Part shown: positions 1 to 9,320 of the stretch, one piece after another
Position numbering within the stretch: the stretch's first letter is position 1
Layout: every line of letters begins with the position of its first letter
Assembly (NCBI GenBank): GCA_037447655.1
Contig: JBBHKE010001219.1
Span: 1-26,734, forward strand
Source of the DNA: Zygnema cylindricum
Lineage: Eukaryota > Streptophyta > Zygnematophyceae > Zygnematales > Zygnemataceae
DNA: 26,734 nucleotides
Direction of reading: 5' to 3'
Notes under the pieces: generated by a model
Told to the model about the DNA's origin: nothing
Database searches by the model: none
The model's input: only the letters and a program-made list of their open reading frames with translations
Program-made: the position numbers and the translations under genes

Positions 1-110
1 AAGGTTAATGTTTTCGTGTATTTATTTTTTGAAAATTTTGAGGGTTGACAGAGGAGACACCTGGGGATGCATACGTGGCTGCGTTTGATTTTTTAGAAAT
101 AATATTAAAA

Positions 111-112
<2 letters not shown>

Positions 113-151
<39 letters not shown>

Positions 152-182
152 AAGATCATATATATACATATAAATATATATG
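113..182. repeat. A-rich and TA microsatellite
   Basis: A run of A residues leads into about 15 TA dinucleotides and then imperfect TATATACATATAAATATATA sequence. The open reading frame across it encodes only Tyr/Ile alternation and is not a gene. Confidence 0.9.
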
Positions 183-365
183 AAGCAAACTGATTTTCTC
201 TTACCATTATATATACGACAAATGAAACGGAGGGCTCTCCGCTTCAATGGCAAAATATTGTTTAATATTGTTTTGGCATAAGACATTTCTAAAAAATGCA
301 AAATGTTCGCACTGTACCTGATTTCGTGTGATTATCGTACTAAATTTCTGGTTAGACTTGATGGC

Positions 366-541
366 ATAGGACTTTACAGTACAGTAAAGTACAGTACTGT
401 ATAGTACTGGAAAGTACAATTCTGTATTATTCTTGGGCAGCGTCGACTTCAAATTTCTTTCAAGGAGGTACAGTTCTGTACTGTACAGTACAGTACTGTA
501 GTAATGCCGACCTTCAGAAGTTTACATCTGACCGTACGGTA
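366..541. repeat. Cluster of GTAC-based palindromes (CAGTACTGTA / CCGTACGG)
   Basis: Short self-complementary words such as GTACAGTACTGTA, ACAGTACAGTACTGTA and ACCGTACGGTA occur several times between 366 and 541. The same words recur near 950-975, 2030-2048, 4751-4776 and 5023-5035, often beside MITE ends. No coding potential is visible. The role is unknown; they may be eroded inverted-repeat element ends. Confidence 0.5.
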
Positions 542-599
542 AAATCTCACCGAGTTTGATGATTTAGAAAAAAAAAAAAAAAAAAAAATGAAATAATAT

Positions 600-1147
600 T
601 ATTTCTATTTAGAAAATATTTTTTTATTTTCTGCCGGCAATTCGTTTCACGCCTAGTGTTAACTTTAGATTTTTTGCTAAAATCTCCTCCTGTCGCACTT
701 GACCGTACACGATATTTTTTCCATTAAATCCTCGCCGTTGTTCGTAGAAAAAGCTGCCCGAAAAGGTCTTTAAGGGGGAAAAAGTTAAAATCTCATATAC
801 AGACAAACAAATACCGTCACTTGGCTAAATTCGCTTCCATTTGCCAAAAGCATACGAACCGTCGATTCCGTCAGAGACCCTCCAATCCTCCAGATCTGAG
901 ATGCCGGCCCAGTCCAAAGGTCGGTGACCACTTCCAGGAAATCAATACTACCGTACGGTAAAGTACTGTACGGTTATCTGGAAGATACACCAGATAACAT
1001 ACCACCTTGAATCGCTATTAGCGTCGATGTTTTCTTCGCCACTTAAAACAACTTTTTTCCGTACACAAATGTCGGATTGTGGATCGGACGGTTGCGATTG
1101 AAAGATAAGATTCTCAGCTTCTTAATGGCGGTTTCAAATTGAAAATC
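600..1147. repeat. Perfect 548-bp direct repeat, copy 1
   Basis: This segment is identical base for base to 4401-4948 (constant offset 3801); I compared it line by line and saw no mismatch. It starts after an A-rich tract and ends inside the inverted-repeat MITE at 1003-1212, where the two copies suddenly become clearly different. It contains an identical 60-codon minus-strand open frame in both copies (806-624 and 4607-4425). That frame resembles no family I can name, and I do not call it a gene. Confidence 0.95.
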
Positions 1148-1212
1148 GGACAGTACGGAGAAAAGAGAAAAATGGCGGAAATTTAATTAACACTAATAGC
1201 GATACACGGTGT
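1003..1212. mobile_element. Inverted-repeat MITE, family A, copy 1
   Basis: The left end reads CACCTTGAATCGCTATTAG and the right end CTAATAGCGATACACGGTG, which are imperfect inverted repeats. Inside are the family's subterminal blocks: TTCGCCACTTAAAACA and CCGTACACA on the left, GTACGGAGAAAA on the right, and a central block with CGGACGGTTGCGATTGAAA. The element is about 210 bp and has no coding capacity. The right arm of this copy lacks the TTTTAAGTGGCGAAAA block seen in the other copies, so it is rearranged. Confidence 0.8.
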
Positions 1213-1479
1213 AGTTGCAGAACCTAGAACAGTGTTAGAACTGCAGGGTCAGGGCAGGTCCCGGTACAGAACTCCTGTACTGCAGCAGTTCTAAGAATGT
1301 AGAGTGCATGGGTTATTGAAATGTGGACCACATGACAGTTCCTAGCAGAGATCCAATGAATGACGGGTTCTCCAGAAAGGTCCGGAATTGAAGTGTAGGA
1401 CTGACGGGATAGATGTAAAGCAGGACTGACAGCAGTTTTCAGAAGCCAGAGTGACAGGGATCCGCCAAAATTCCAGAAA

Positions 1480-1555
1480 ATTTTTGCATGCAAGAAAATC
1501 TGAAAGAAATTTTTTGCATGTGAACTAACCTGTCAGAATATTTCTGAATGTAACA
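1480..1555. repeat. Small patch of the ~30-bp minisatellite
   Basis: Three or so degenerate units carry the words TTTTGCATGCAAGAAAA and CTGTCAGAATATTTCTGAATG. They are the same as the units of the large array at 2640-3550. The two patches are separated by the LINE 3' fragment and a kinase exon. Confidence 0.6.
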
Positions 1556-1611
1556 GTACCCAAAGGGTTTCACATATTATCTCAGATGAGATCTGGCGTG
1601 CAGAAAAGAGA

Positions 1612-1800
1612 GAGGGTACTTTATTACGTAATGTGCGATGGAAAAACCATCAATGTACAAAGGGGGTAAAAAAAAGAAATTGAACATTTAAAGACTACAA
1701 GAGCCAGCAGCTATGTAAACAAAACAAAGCAAAACAAAACAAACAAATGAGGACAAACAAAAGCAACTAGGCTAACTAGCAAGACTAAACAAAAAACCAA
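1612..1800 (-). mobile_element. 5'-truncated 3' end of the LINE family (minus strand)
   Basis: Read on the minus strand this segment matches the 3' tail of the plus-strand LINE (about 18185-18275). Shared marks in order are CTCTTGTAGTCT, a T-rich stretch, CTTTGTAC, the hairpin GATGGTTTTTCCATC (1651-1637) and AATAAAG (1625-1619). Similarity fades upstream of about 1750-1800, so the 5' limit is approximate. No coding sequence remains. The element must have been copied with the 3' end leading, as expected for target-primed reverse transcription. Confidence 0.72.
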
Positions 1801-2048
1801 AGATGACTAGACAAAAAAGGGAAAAACCACTCAATACTGTCGGAGGAAACTTAACAGGACCTGGTGTAAGAATACTCAGAAATCCGACAGAGCATCCTGG
1901 CAATGTTTGGCAGAACAGTAAACAAAGATGGGACAGGAGATCAAGAGATCCTAACAGGAGCGGACAGAGAAGCAAACAAGGATCCGACAAAAAATTCTGA
2001 AGGTCTAGGGTTTCCGTACATTCATGGGAAGTACAGTACAGTACAGGA

Positions 2049-2067
2049 CACCGTGTATCGCTATTAG
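2049..2067. repeat. Isolated terminus of MITE family A
   Basis: The 19-bp sequence CACCGTGTATCGCTATTAG matches the terminal inverted repeat of family A, but no internal MITE sequence follows it. It follows GTACAGTACAGTACAGGA, one of the palindromic GTAC clusters. Confidence 0.6.
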
Positions 2068-2475
2068 ACATTAAGGTGTGAAAGGTGCAAATGGTGTCGA
2101 CCAGGAAAACCAGGCAACAGGATCCTAGTGCATATTTTGTTCAGTTGAACTTAGGGTTAAGCAATGGGCTTATTTATTGATCATTAAATACCAGATATTT
2201 AGGACAGTCGGCTGCTCTAAATTATGGAGCTTCGAGAGTCTGTATCTTTCTGTCTCTGCAGACTGCTTCTATCTAGATTTTTTTGTGACTGCTGGCCATA
2301 TAAGAAATTACACACTGGTGTAATTGAAGGTCTTAAATCTGTCAAAGGTGTTAAATTTGCTGTCTAGAAGTTAACTGTTCATAAGTGACAATTTGGGTGT
2401 TCTTCAGTTAGTCAGTTATGACTGATGATGCTGCACATCCTCATTATTTATCGCCAAGAGGAAACAAATGCCTAC

Positions 2476-2624
2476 CTGTAGACATCACTTTTGGCAGTGA
2501 CTTGGTAGTTGGTGTAATACTCGGGGTCAATATAACCAGGAGTTCCTGCCACACGAGTTCTCATAGCTTCTTCTGCGGAGCCTGTGGGGTTATCTTTCAC
2601 AAGCCCAAAATCTGCCACTTTCGC
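2476..2624 (-). CDS. Receptor-like kinase exon: activation segment (partial gene)
   Basis: Read 2624 to 2476 on the minus strand, this 149-bp exon encodes the Mg-binding motif and activation segment of a plant receptor-like Ser/Thr kinase. It begins AKVADFGLVKD, continues with EEAMRTRVAGT and GTPGYIDPEYY, and ends KSDVY plus two bases of the next codon. The acceptor is a TTTGCAG immediately before GCG and the donor is ACAG followed by GTAGGC, so both boundaries are convincing. It joins in phase to the exon at 4353-4202. The next expected exon (Phe-Gly-Val-Val-Leu-Leu-Glu type, helix F) is not visible to the left, and the N-lobe is not visible to the right. The gene is therefore either split over very long repeat-filled introns that leave the window, or a relic. 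The two exons show no internal stop or frameshift. Confidence 0.85.
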
Positions 2625-4201
2625 CTGCAAAGGTCATATGAAGGAACATGTCAGAAAAAAAATGCATGCAAGAAAACCTTAAAGTAGAACTTTGCATGTA
2701 AAAGGAACTGTCAGAATAATTCTGAATGTAAAAGAACCTGCAAGAATGATTCTGCCCTCAAGAATCAACATCTGCCAGAATACTTGTTAATTGTAAAACC
2801 CTCCAGGAATATTTTTGCATGCAAAAAAGTATGTCAGAAAAATTCTGAATGCAAACAAACCTGCCAGAATATTTCTGCACGCAAGAACATCTGTTAGAAA
2901 TTTTATGAATGTAAAAAAATCTACGAAAATTTTTACATGCAAAAGATACCTTCATCTAAGTGAGTATTGTGTCAGATTATTTCTGCACGCAAACAATCTA
3001 TCAGAATATTTCTGCAGGAAAAAATACGAGCGGGAATATTCCTGAATGTAAAAGAACTAGCCGGAATATTTACGTATGCAAAAAAGTCTATCAGAATGTT
3101 TTTGAACTCAAAAAAAATCTGTCGGAATATTCTGCATACACATATTAGAATATTTCTGAATTCTAGAAAACTGTCAAAATATTTATTCATGAAAGGAAAC
3201 CTTTCAAATTTCCAGCATGCATCAAAATATTGAATATTTATGTTCCATAAGTATATGTTTACATGCAACACAATCTCTCACAATATTTCTGCATGTGAAA
3301 AATCTACCAGGGATATTTTAGCATCCCGAAAAATCTGTCAGGATATTCTGCATTCAAAAACGTCTATCAGAATATTTTCGCATACAAGAATACAGACAGA
3401 ATATGTAGGCATGGAAAAAAAATGTGTCCGTATATTTCTGCAAAATGAATAAATTCGCATGTAAAAGAGCCTGTCAGATTATTCTGTATGCAAGGAATTC
3501 TGTGAATATTGCTGTATGAAAAAAAAACTGTCAGAATATTCCTGCAACCATCTCATTTTATGTAAATCAATAGAATCCGAAATACAACAAACAACCAAAC
3601 CTACAACTTCACAGCATATAATCTCCAGAAACCATTCCTATTTCTTTTACCAACTATTCCATTTCCTGTGGGATTAATAATAACATTGTGAATGAATGGA
3701 CAACTCAACAGTCAGAATTTATACCAAATTATTCAGCAAAACTTACATGACCAAAATAAAACCATAAACAAAAAAACAATAATGCTAAGATTATGTTGAA
3801 TCTGCAAAGAAAAAACAGGGTGCTAGCCAAATATTTTGCAGATGATAATCCATACTAAGTAAATACGATACAAAGAAAAATGAATAAATAATAAATAAAA
3901 AGCACAGAGCTAAACACCAGCACCACCACCAGAACCAGCTTTATTCAGCAGGAACAGTAAAAATTTCCAAAAATCTTAAAAAAAATAATTATTTGTAATC
4001 TTTCTGTGGCTACCGCATTTGCCGTCAAATCCATAATATTACAAACAAACAAAAAACACTTCACTATGGAAAAACGCTTATACCACCCTTCTCTTGTTGC
4101 CGAACCAAGCCAAAAAGTCTCCAACACGTAACTAAGAAAACTGTGATTGTTGGAGAAAGAAGAAAAGGATGATTGTGATAAGTTGTGATTAAAGTTTGTA
4201 C
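2625..4201 (-). other. Intron of the receptor-like kinase, 1577 bp
   Basis: The intron runs from donor GTACAAAC (just after the exon ending at 4202) to acceptor TTTGCAG ending at 2625. It is phase 0, between the codon ATG and the codon GCG. About 900 bp of it (2640-3550) is a degenerate minisatellite. The rest (3551-4201) is AT-rich with no recognisable feature. Small open frames on both strands here are made of repeat units and are not genes. Confidence 0.8.
2640..3550. repeat. Degenerate minisatellite, period about 30 bp
   Basis: Roughly 30 diverged units carry two alternating words, CTGTCAGAATATTTCTG and CATGCAAAAA. Start-to-start distances between successive AGAATA-like cores are mostly 28-33 bp. 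Units differ from each other by many substitutions and small indels, so the array is old. There are no unique spacers between exact repeats, which rules out a CRISPR array. Confidence 0.85.
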
Positions 4202-4353
4202 CATTAAATTCCCGTCGAGCAAAATATTGTCCGATTTAATGTCTCGATGGATAAGTGGAGGCGATGCAAATTTATGCAAATAAAGGAGACCTTCAGCAGC
4301 TCCGATAGCGATGTCCACTCGTTCTTCAAAAGTTAAAGGTCTTTTATCGGAGT
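4202..4353 (-). CDS. Receptor-like kinase exon: helix E and catalytic loop (partial gene)
   Basis: Read 4353 to 4202 on the minus strand, the exon encodes [19 protein letters not shown] (helix E region of the C-lobe) and then the catalytic loop [14 protein letters not shown] with the essential Asp, Lys and Asn all present. It ends at GNLM. The acceptor is CAACAG after an A/T-rich tract; the exon starts inside a codon (phase 1). The donor ATG/GTACAA leads to the intron that ends before AKVADFGL, exactly where this kinase family continues. The RD-type catalytic loop (HRD with Arg before Asp) suggests an active kinase family of the RLK/Pelle class, probably membrane-associated. No transmembrane or ectodomain exon is visible, so the ligand class cannot be stated. 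Confidence 0.85.
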
Positions 4354-4400
4354 CTGTTGCAAAAAAAAAAAAAAAAGAAGAATTAGACGTTTATTGGATG

Positions 4401-4948
4401 TATTTCTATTTAGAAAATATTTTTTTATTTTCTGCCGGCAATTCGTTTCACGCCTAGTGTTAACTTTAGATTTTTTGCTAAAATCTCCTCCTGTCGCACT
4501 TGACCGTACACGATATTTTTTCCATTAAATCCTCGCCGTTGTTCGTAGAAAAAGCTGCCCGAAAAGGTCTTTAAGGGGGAAAAAGTTAAAATCTCATATA
4601 CAGACAAACAAATACCGTCACTTGGCTAAATTCGCTTCCATTTGCCAAAAGCATACGAACCGTCGATTCCGTCAGAGACCCTCCAATCCTCCAGATCTGA
4701 GATGCCGGCCCAGTCCAAAGGTCGGTGACCACTTCCAGGAAATCAATACTACCGTACGGTAAAGTACTGTACGGTTATCTGGAAGATACACCAGATAACA
4801 TACCACCTTGAATCGCTATTAGCGTCGATGTTTTCTTCGCCACTTAAAACAACTTTTTTCCGTACACAAATGTCGGATTGTGGATCGGACGGTTGCGATT
4901 GAAAGATAAGATTCTCAGCTTCTTAATGGCGGTTTCAAATTGAAAATC
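4401..4948. repeat. Perfect 548-bp direct repeat, copy 2
   Basis: Identical to 600-1147. The two copies bracket the kinase exons and the minisatellite in direct orientation. This copy also begins just after an A-rich tract (4361-4376) and ends within MITE copy 2. The pair could be a segmental duplication made through recombination between MITEs, or a recent gene-conversion tract. There are no TG...CA ends, primer-binding site or polypurine tract, so they are not LTRs. Confidence 0.95.
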
Positions 4949-5021
4949 AGATAATTGTGTACGGAAAAAAGACGTTTTAAGTGGCGAAAGAAGCACTGAC
5001 CCTAATAGCAATACATGGTGT
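4804..5021. mobile_element. Inverted-repeat MITE, family A, copy 2
   Basis: The left half (4804-4948) is identical to copy 1. The right half is a proper family-A right arm with GTGTACGG, TTTTAAGTGGCGAAA and CTAATAGCAATACATGGTG. The element is about 218 bp and non-coding. Confidence 0.8.
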
Positions 5022-5467
5022 ACGATACCGTACGGTATACTGGGATGAAATTGAGTGACGATTTTGTTTGGAATGGGAACAAAATAACAAATTTAGCCGC
5101 GGGAAACTTGACCGTACAATGACACCTGGCGTCAGAATTAATTACGAAACTTTGAAATCGTAATGTTCCGGAATTTTAGGAATGACGCTATTTGTTAAGG
5201 ACAGGAGAAAATAACATTAACTGGAAAAACTATTGTGCTGTATGTAAAGACGTGACTGTACGGAACTATAGATTTCCAGCTGTCAAAAGTGTCGTATCTA
5301 TTTTAGGAATGAACAAATCAGATTTTTCCAAATCTTATTCAATTTTTGTCTGCAAGTGCCACCACATTGGTCTCTAGTTCTATACTCTACTAAGGGACAG
5401 AAAAAAGCTAAAGACACACGTAGTCGTCACAATTCCGTACATTTCATCCTGGTACTGACAGATAGAT
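5022..5467. other. Intergenic, nothing recognised
   Basis: Unique-looking sequence between two MITEs. It holds one CCGTACGG palindrome near 5028. A 61-codon plus-strand open frame at 5192-5377 resembles no known family and has no supporting signal. Confidence 0.5.
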
Positions 5468-5697
5468 GGCAATGGTACACCGTATATCGCTATTAGTGTA
5501 GATAATTTTTTCGCCACTTAAAACATCTTTTCTCCGTGCACACTAGTCAGATTCTCAATTTGACACAACCAATCGGACGCTGAGCATCTTACCTTTCAAT
5601 CGCAAACGTCAGATCTACAATCAGACAAGTGTGTACGGAGAACAAATGTTTTTAAGTGGCAAAAAAACATTAACCCTAATAGTGATTGACGGCAATG
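5468..5697. mobile_element. Inverted-repeat MITE, family A, copy 3, with 7-bp flanking repeat
   Basis: The element spans about 5475-5690. Its left end carries TACACCGTATATCGCTATTAG-type sequence and its right end CCTAATAGTGATTGAC. Left and right arms show TTCGCCACTTAAAAC and TTTTTAAGTGGCAAAA, plus TCTCCGTGCACAC and GTGTGTACGGAG. The 7-bp word GGCAATG occurs directly outside both ends (5468-5474 and 5691-5697), a candidate target-site duplication. No coding capacity, so mobilisation would need a transposase supplied elsewhere. Confidence 0.75.
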
Positions 5698-5700
5698 CTA

Positions 5701-5925
5701 CCACCGTGAATCGTTATTAGTGTAACGAAAACTTATTTGGCGCTGTTTTTGGCGTTGAAAACCTATATTCTCCGTACATGCATATCGCATTATGGATCTG
5801 ACGGTTGCGATTGAAATCCAAGATTTACACCTTCCAATTGGCGGTCTAATGTGAAAATCGGACAAGTGTGTATGGAGAAAAGTTGTTTTAAGTGGCGAAA
5901 AAAATATTAATATTTTTTTCGTCTA
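5701..5925. mobile_element. Inverted-repeat MITE, family A, copy 4, right end missing
   Basis: It starts CCACCGTGAATCGTTATTAG, immediately after copy 3, and carries the central TCTGACGGTTGCGATTGAAA and right-arm GTGTGTATGGAG and TTTTAAGTGGCGAAAA blocks. The terminal CTAATAGCGATACACGGTG is absent. The LINE 5' region begins within about 30 bp of this truncation. Confidence 0.75.
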
Positions 5926-5955
5926 TATAACGTCTTTAAAGAAATAATTCAACAC

Positions 5956-6880
5956 AGGTTAATCTCCTCGTCTTCGCCGGCGGCCTTAGGTTAATCTCCT
6001 CGTCTTCGCTGGAGGCCTTCTAGAAGCTTCAGCCATGGCTTCCAGATAGGGTTTTCTGACCGTTTCATCGTATATCCACCGTCAAATTTGGCGTGCAGGT
6101 ACTTAAAATAAGATATTTTCAACACTCTTTTAATTGGTGAGCGAATCAACTCTATCCGCTCTCTCGTTTTCTATCAATCGAGTCTCGAAGTTTCGGCTGA
6201 CAACATTACCTTTTGTGGCCATCCCCTACCATCTTGGCCGCCGAATTTTGCGTGCCATTAGTCAGGCGTCAATATTACATAAGCTCAGCTCGTTTTGCAG
6301 GGAATTGTGTTTCGCCGACACCTTTCTAGAAGCTTCAGCCAAGGTTTCCTCTTAGGGTTTTTTTGCCATCCTCTTCGAGTATTTGGCGCCCTTTTAGAGT
6401 TTTTTTGCCATCCTCTTCAAGTATCAGGCGCTAAAATTGGCGTGTGGGCGTTCTACAAAAAGTATTTTCAAGGACCTTCATATTCGTGGGCAACCCTGCT
6501 CCATCCGTTTTCTCGTTTTTTTATCATCGGCTCTGCCAATTTCGGTCGATTTCCTTTTTTCCCTTCGTGGACGTCTCCTACATCTTTACCACTCAAATTG
6601 CGATGAGATTTGCGAGTATTTCAAAAACATTCTTTTTTGCCAAAGGCTCGAACACTTCGGCCATGGTTTCCTACCAGCGTTTTTCCGGCCTTCCTTTTGT
6701 ATTTGGCGCCAAATCTGGCGTGCGGTCGACAACAAGTTTTTTCAACTACCTTTCTTCTATCTCCCAAGGAACAAGTATTCTTTCATTTTTCATTTTACCT
6801 ACTCAGGCCCCCTAAAGAGCTTTCCATGAGACTTTTAACCTTCCACCCTCCGCGCCCTATCCCAAAACGTTTTTACCTCG
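5956..6880 (+). repeat. Tandem 5'-UTR units of the LINE
   Basis: Three diverged units of about 305-325 bp begin near 6018, 6323 and 6645. Each opens with a version of TCTAGAAGCTTCAGCC followed by ATGGTTTCC-like and AGGGTTTT-like words, then GTATTTGGCGCC or similar and AAATTTGGCGTGC. They are preceded by a 32-bp direct duplication (5956-5987 and 5988-6019) starting AGGTTAATCTCCTCG. Tandem 5' monomers act as internal promoters in some LINE families, which is a possible role here. Overlapping open frames in this stretch are inconsistent between units and are not taken as coding. Confidence 0.65.
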
Positions 6881-7000
6881 TCCTTTGGTTACTAGTTGAC
6901 TTTTGTGGAGTGGTCTCATGTTGGGTATTTCAGTTTTTTATCTTCTACAACTATTGGAATTTTCAGTTTTTTTCTTCTACGCCTCAGTATCACGTTCTCC

Positions 7001-7615
7001 ATGGCTCCTCAAAAGCGGCGGGCGTCTCGATCCCCGTCTCCCTCTTCTTCCGATCATGTGCGACCCCGATTGGACGCCTTATTTGAACCCCCTACCCCTC
7101 TCTTTTTAAACCCCTCATTTGAGCCCCTTACCCCTCTCCTTCCCAACCTGCCACAACACCCTCCTATCACCGTGTCCACCTCCACAAACTCAACCATACC
7201 TGTCAACCCACAACCCGTAGCCACTCTTAACCCTTTTCCATCCCTTTCCGTCCAACTTCCACATCCACTTTCCCATACTAGCCTTTATCGCTCTCCTTAT
7301 CGTCGCGAGCAATCACACCTTCAACTTTCTACATCTCTTTCACCACAACCTCTATCACGACCCCCAACTTCACTTGGTGGTTCATTGGTGTCGAATCTAG
7401 GTCCATTAAGCCAACCATCACATCCTCCATCTTCGATCCATTTATCCACAACCCCTTTGGTTTTGGAGACGACATCAACTTCCGTACCCAATTCGGGGCC
7501 TTCTCGAGTTCCATGTCCTAAGTGTGGCAAGTTTTACGCCGCAGGGGCGAGTATCTCAATACATTCAAAAGCTTGCCCAAAGACCAAGGCTGACATTCCC
7601 CCTTATTCCCCTTAA
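7001..7615 (+). pseudogene. LINE ORF, N-terminal part with C2HC zinc finger
   Basis: The start is the ATG at 7001 (MAPQKRRASRSPSPS); the open frame extends upstream to 6896 only through the 5' units. The protein part is about 204 residues, very rich in Pro, Ser, Thr and Leu, with a basic KRR near the start that could be a nuclear signal. Near the end (7514-7576) is CPKCGKFYAAGAS...IHSKAC, a C-x2-C-x12-H-x3-C finger. N-terminal zinc fingers of this sort bind target DNA in R2-like elements. The frame stops at TAA 7613-7615, about 20 codons after the finger. The related reading continues beyond in other frames, so this is probably the start of one long ORF broken by mutation. Confidence 0.7.
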
Positions 7616-7639
7616 CATCCTACACACCCTCCTGTTCAT

Positions 7640-8272
7640 CGTCAACCATCTCCGTCTGATTAAGAGTTTGTTCAACGCCTTGATATTCTTGGGTGCTATC
7701 ACTTAGGCTACCCGCGTCCGTGTCTCTACACCCGCATTCCCTATAATCTCCGAGAACCTATCAAAACAGCTTTGCGTCTTCCTTTAGAGATATTGGCTAA
7801 TGATGTTTCAAATGAAACACCATGGTATTTAATATTCATGTTTCCGCTTTGGGTTCTAATTTTGCCACCCCGGGGGGGAGCTAGTGGAGCTTGTGAGAAC
7901 AGGGCTGGATGTCAACGCTTTCTGCGTTGCGATTGGGAGTCTTTACAACAAAAACACACGAATCAAGTTATTTGCTTTTCTGTTTCACTTCCTCGTCGTC
8001 GCGCCCATTACCAAGTTCTACCGCTAGAATGCACCGAGCTCTCCACCTTGGTCGTTCGGGTGAATTTTCTTAGGCTGCACGAGCTCTTTGACCTTTCACA
8101 CCCTCTCCCTCTTCCGAAGCAACTGTTAACGCTTTACGTTTGTTGCATCAACCTGCACCTGACGACATCCTCTCATTTGTTGAAGGGCAAGACCCTCTTG
8201 AATCGTTTGATTTGGATCGTGAAGCCTTTACCAAGGCCCTCATTAAGTCTCCTCACCTTTCCGCGGGCGTTC
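7640..8272 (+). pseudogene. LINE ORF, region between zinc finger and RT, frameshifted
   Basis: Pieces in two frames match the minus-strand copy at 26731-26315. PWYLIFMFPLWVLILPP corresponds to PWHLIFIFSLWVLVLPS there, and CQRFLRCDWESL to CRRFLRGDRRAL. Further on, EATVNALRLLHQPAP corresponds to GATVEIFRALYPPAP. This conserved stretch precedes the RT fingers in related non-LTR proteins. At least one frameshift lies between 7900 and 8090, and stops interrupt each frame. The coding sequence breaks at 8272 because a copia element is inserted there; it resumes at 14710-14715. Confidence 0.65.
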
Positions 8273-9320
8273 TGTAGAAATTAATGGTTTTTAAGTATTT
8301 TCTAGGTCTGAATAGAAATAAAGAAGCCGAGGCAGTCTACCTCTAACTTCTCTCTCCAACTCTCAAACTTGTCGCAGTCACTGAGAAATTGGAGAGGAAG
8401 CTAGAGCCATGGCTACCTAGGCTATCCTGAGGTTTACGGGAAATTTATATTAGTTAGGGGATTAATTACTAAAAGGTATGTGCTGGCGACAAGATTTGAT
8501 CCTAGTACCTACCGGCCGACAAAGAGTAGATAGCCGGTAGCCTTAGCCGTTAAGTCTAGAAATAATCTTACGCAATATATAGTACGATAATTATTTAAAC
8601 ATGTACACGTAGGATAAATCATTAAACTATAACTGTTAACGGGATACATAGATATGGTAGTGTAAAAGTACAAATTGTGGTACGGATAAGAAATCAATAC
8701 CGCGCATTGATTTCGTAAGCGAAACAAATACCGCGCATGTATTTATTACGGCTACGATCAAATGCGAGTTTAATCGGACGGCCGGAATTAGCGCCGAGAT
8801 CGCGGAAGAAGAATTTGGCGGTTTGTGGGCATCGCCACATCGGATGGCACGTGGCGATGTTACATTGGAGCGCGGCATCTCCGAGGATTAAAGGAGCGAA
8901 TCCGGACATTCCACGTGTGGACATTTAGGCCATGTCGTACAATGTCCGCACATAAAGTACACCGGCAGCTGTACTTTTGCGTACGGAACTGTATTCTGAT
9001 TGGTTCCGTACATCAGTAGATAGAGTCTGTGAGAGAGATAGGACTTAGAAACATTAGCAGATAGGACCCTCTCTCCCAGAGAGCTTCTGTACAAAAGGTC
9101 AACTTTGACCCTCCATAACTTACTGCTCAGGGGAGCAAATTTAGAGATTCTTTTTGCTATCGACTCAGGGGAGTCTTGCCTTCACAGGGGTGCAGGTTGT
9201 CAAAGCTTTTATCTGCCAGGGTGGCAGTTGTTTTTGTTGAAACACAAAGGTGTCAGGATAATCCTAGAGGCTTCTTGGAAGCTGTCCACTCTGAGGACTT
9301 ATGGAGGTCTCAGAGTTTCA
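8273..9320 (+). repeat. 5' LTR of the copia element, 1048 bp
   Basis: Begins TGTAGAAATTAATGG, ends GGTCTCAGAGTTTCA, and matches 13663-14709. It carries the element's promoter and polyadenylation functions by family knowledge; I did not find a clear TATA box. Small open frames inside it (for example 8737-8928) are shared by both LTRs with frame-breaking changes and are not genes. Confidence 0.95.

Noticed and set aside
624-806. Identical 60-codon minus-strand frame at 806-624 and 4607-4425, tempting as a kinase N-lobe because of YGQVRQEEILAKNLKL
   Set aside because: The identity follows from the DNA-level direct repeat. The glycine-rich loop and the normal spacing to the catalytic-loop exon are missing, so a kinase assignment is not supported.
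1772-2071. Overlapping open frames at 1772-2071 (minus) and 1803-2000 (plus)
   Set aside because: Low-complexity Leu/Ser-rich and basic translations near a LINE 3' fragment. No family similarity and no conserved counterpart in the other LINE copies.
2640-3550. Repeats with spacers, considered as a CRISPR array
   Set aside because: Units are degenerate and contiguous with a period near 30 bp, lie in an intron of a plant kinase, and show no identical repeats with unique spacers.
600-4948. The 548-bp direct repeats as LTRs of a retrotransposon
   Set aside because: No TG...CA ends, no primer-binding site, no polypurine tract, no gag or pol between them, and the repeats end inside a MITE.
6134-6829. 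Several overlapping plus-strand frames of 70-160 codons ahead of the LINE ORF
   Set aside because: They cross the tandem 5' units in different frames and are not maintained between units. Better explained as untranslated 5' sequence.
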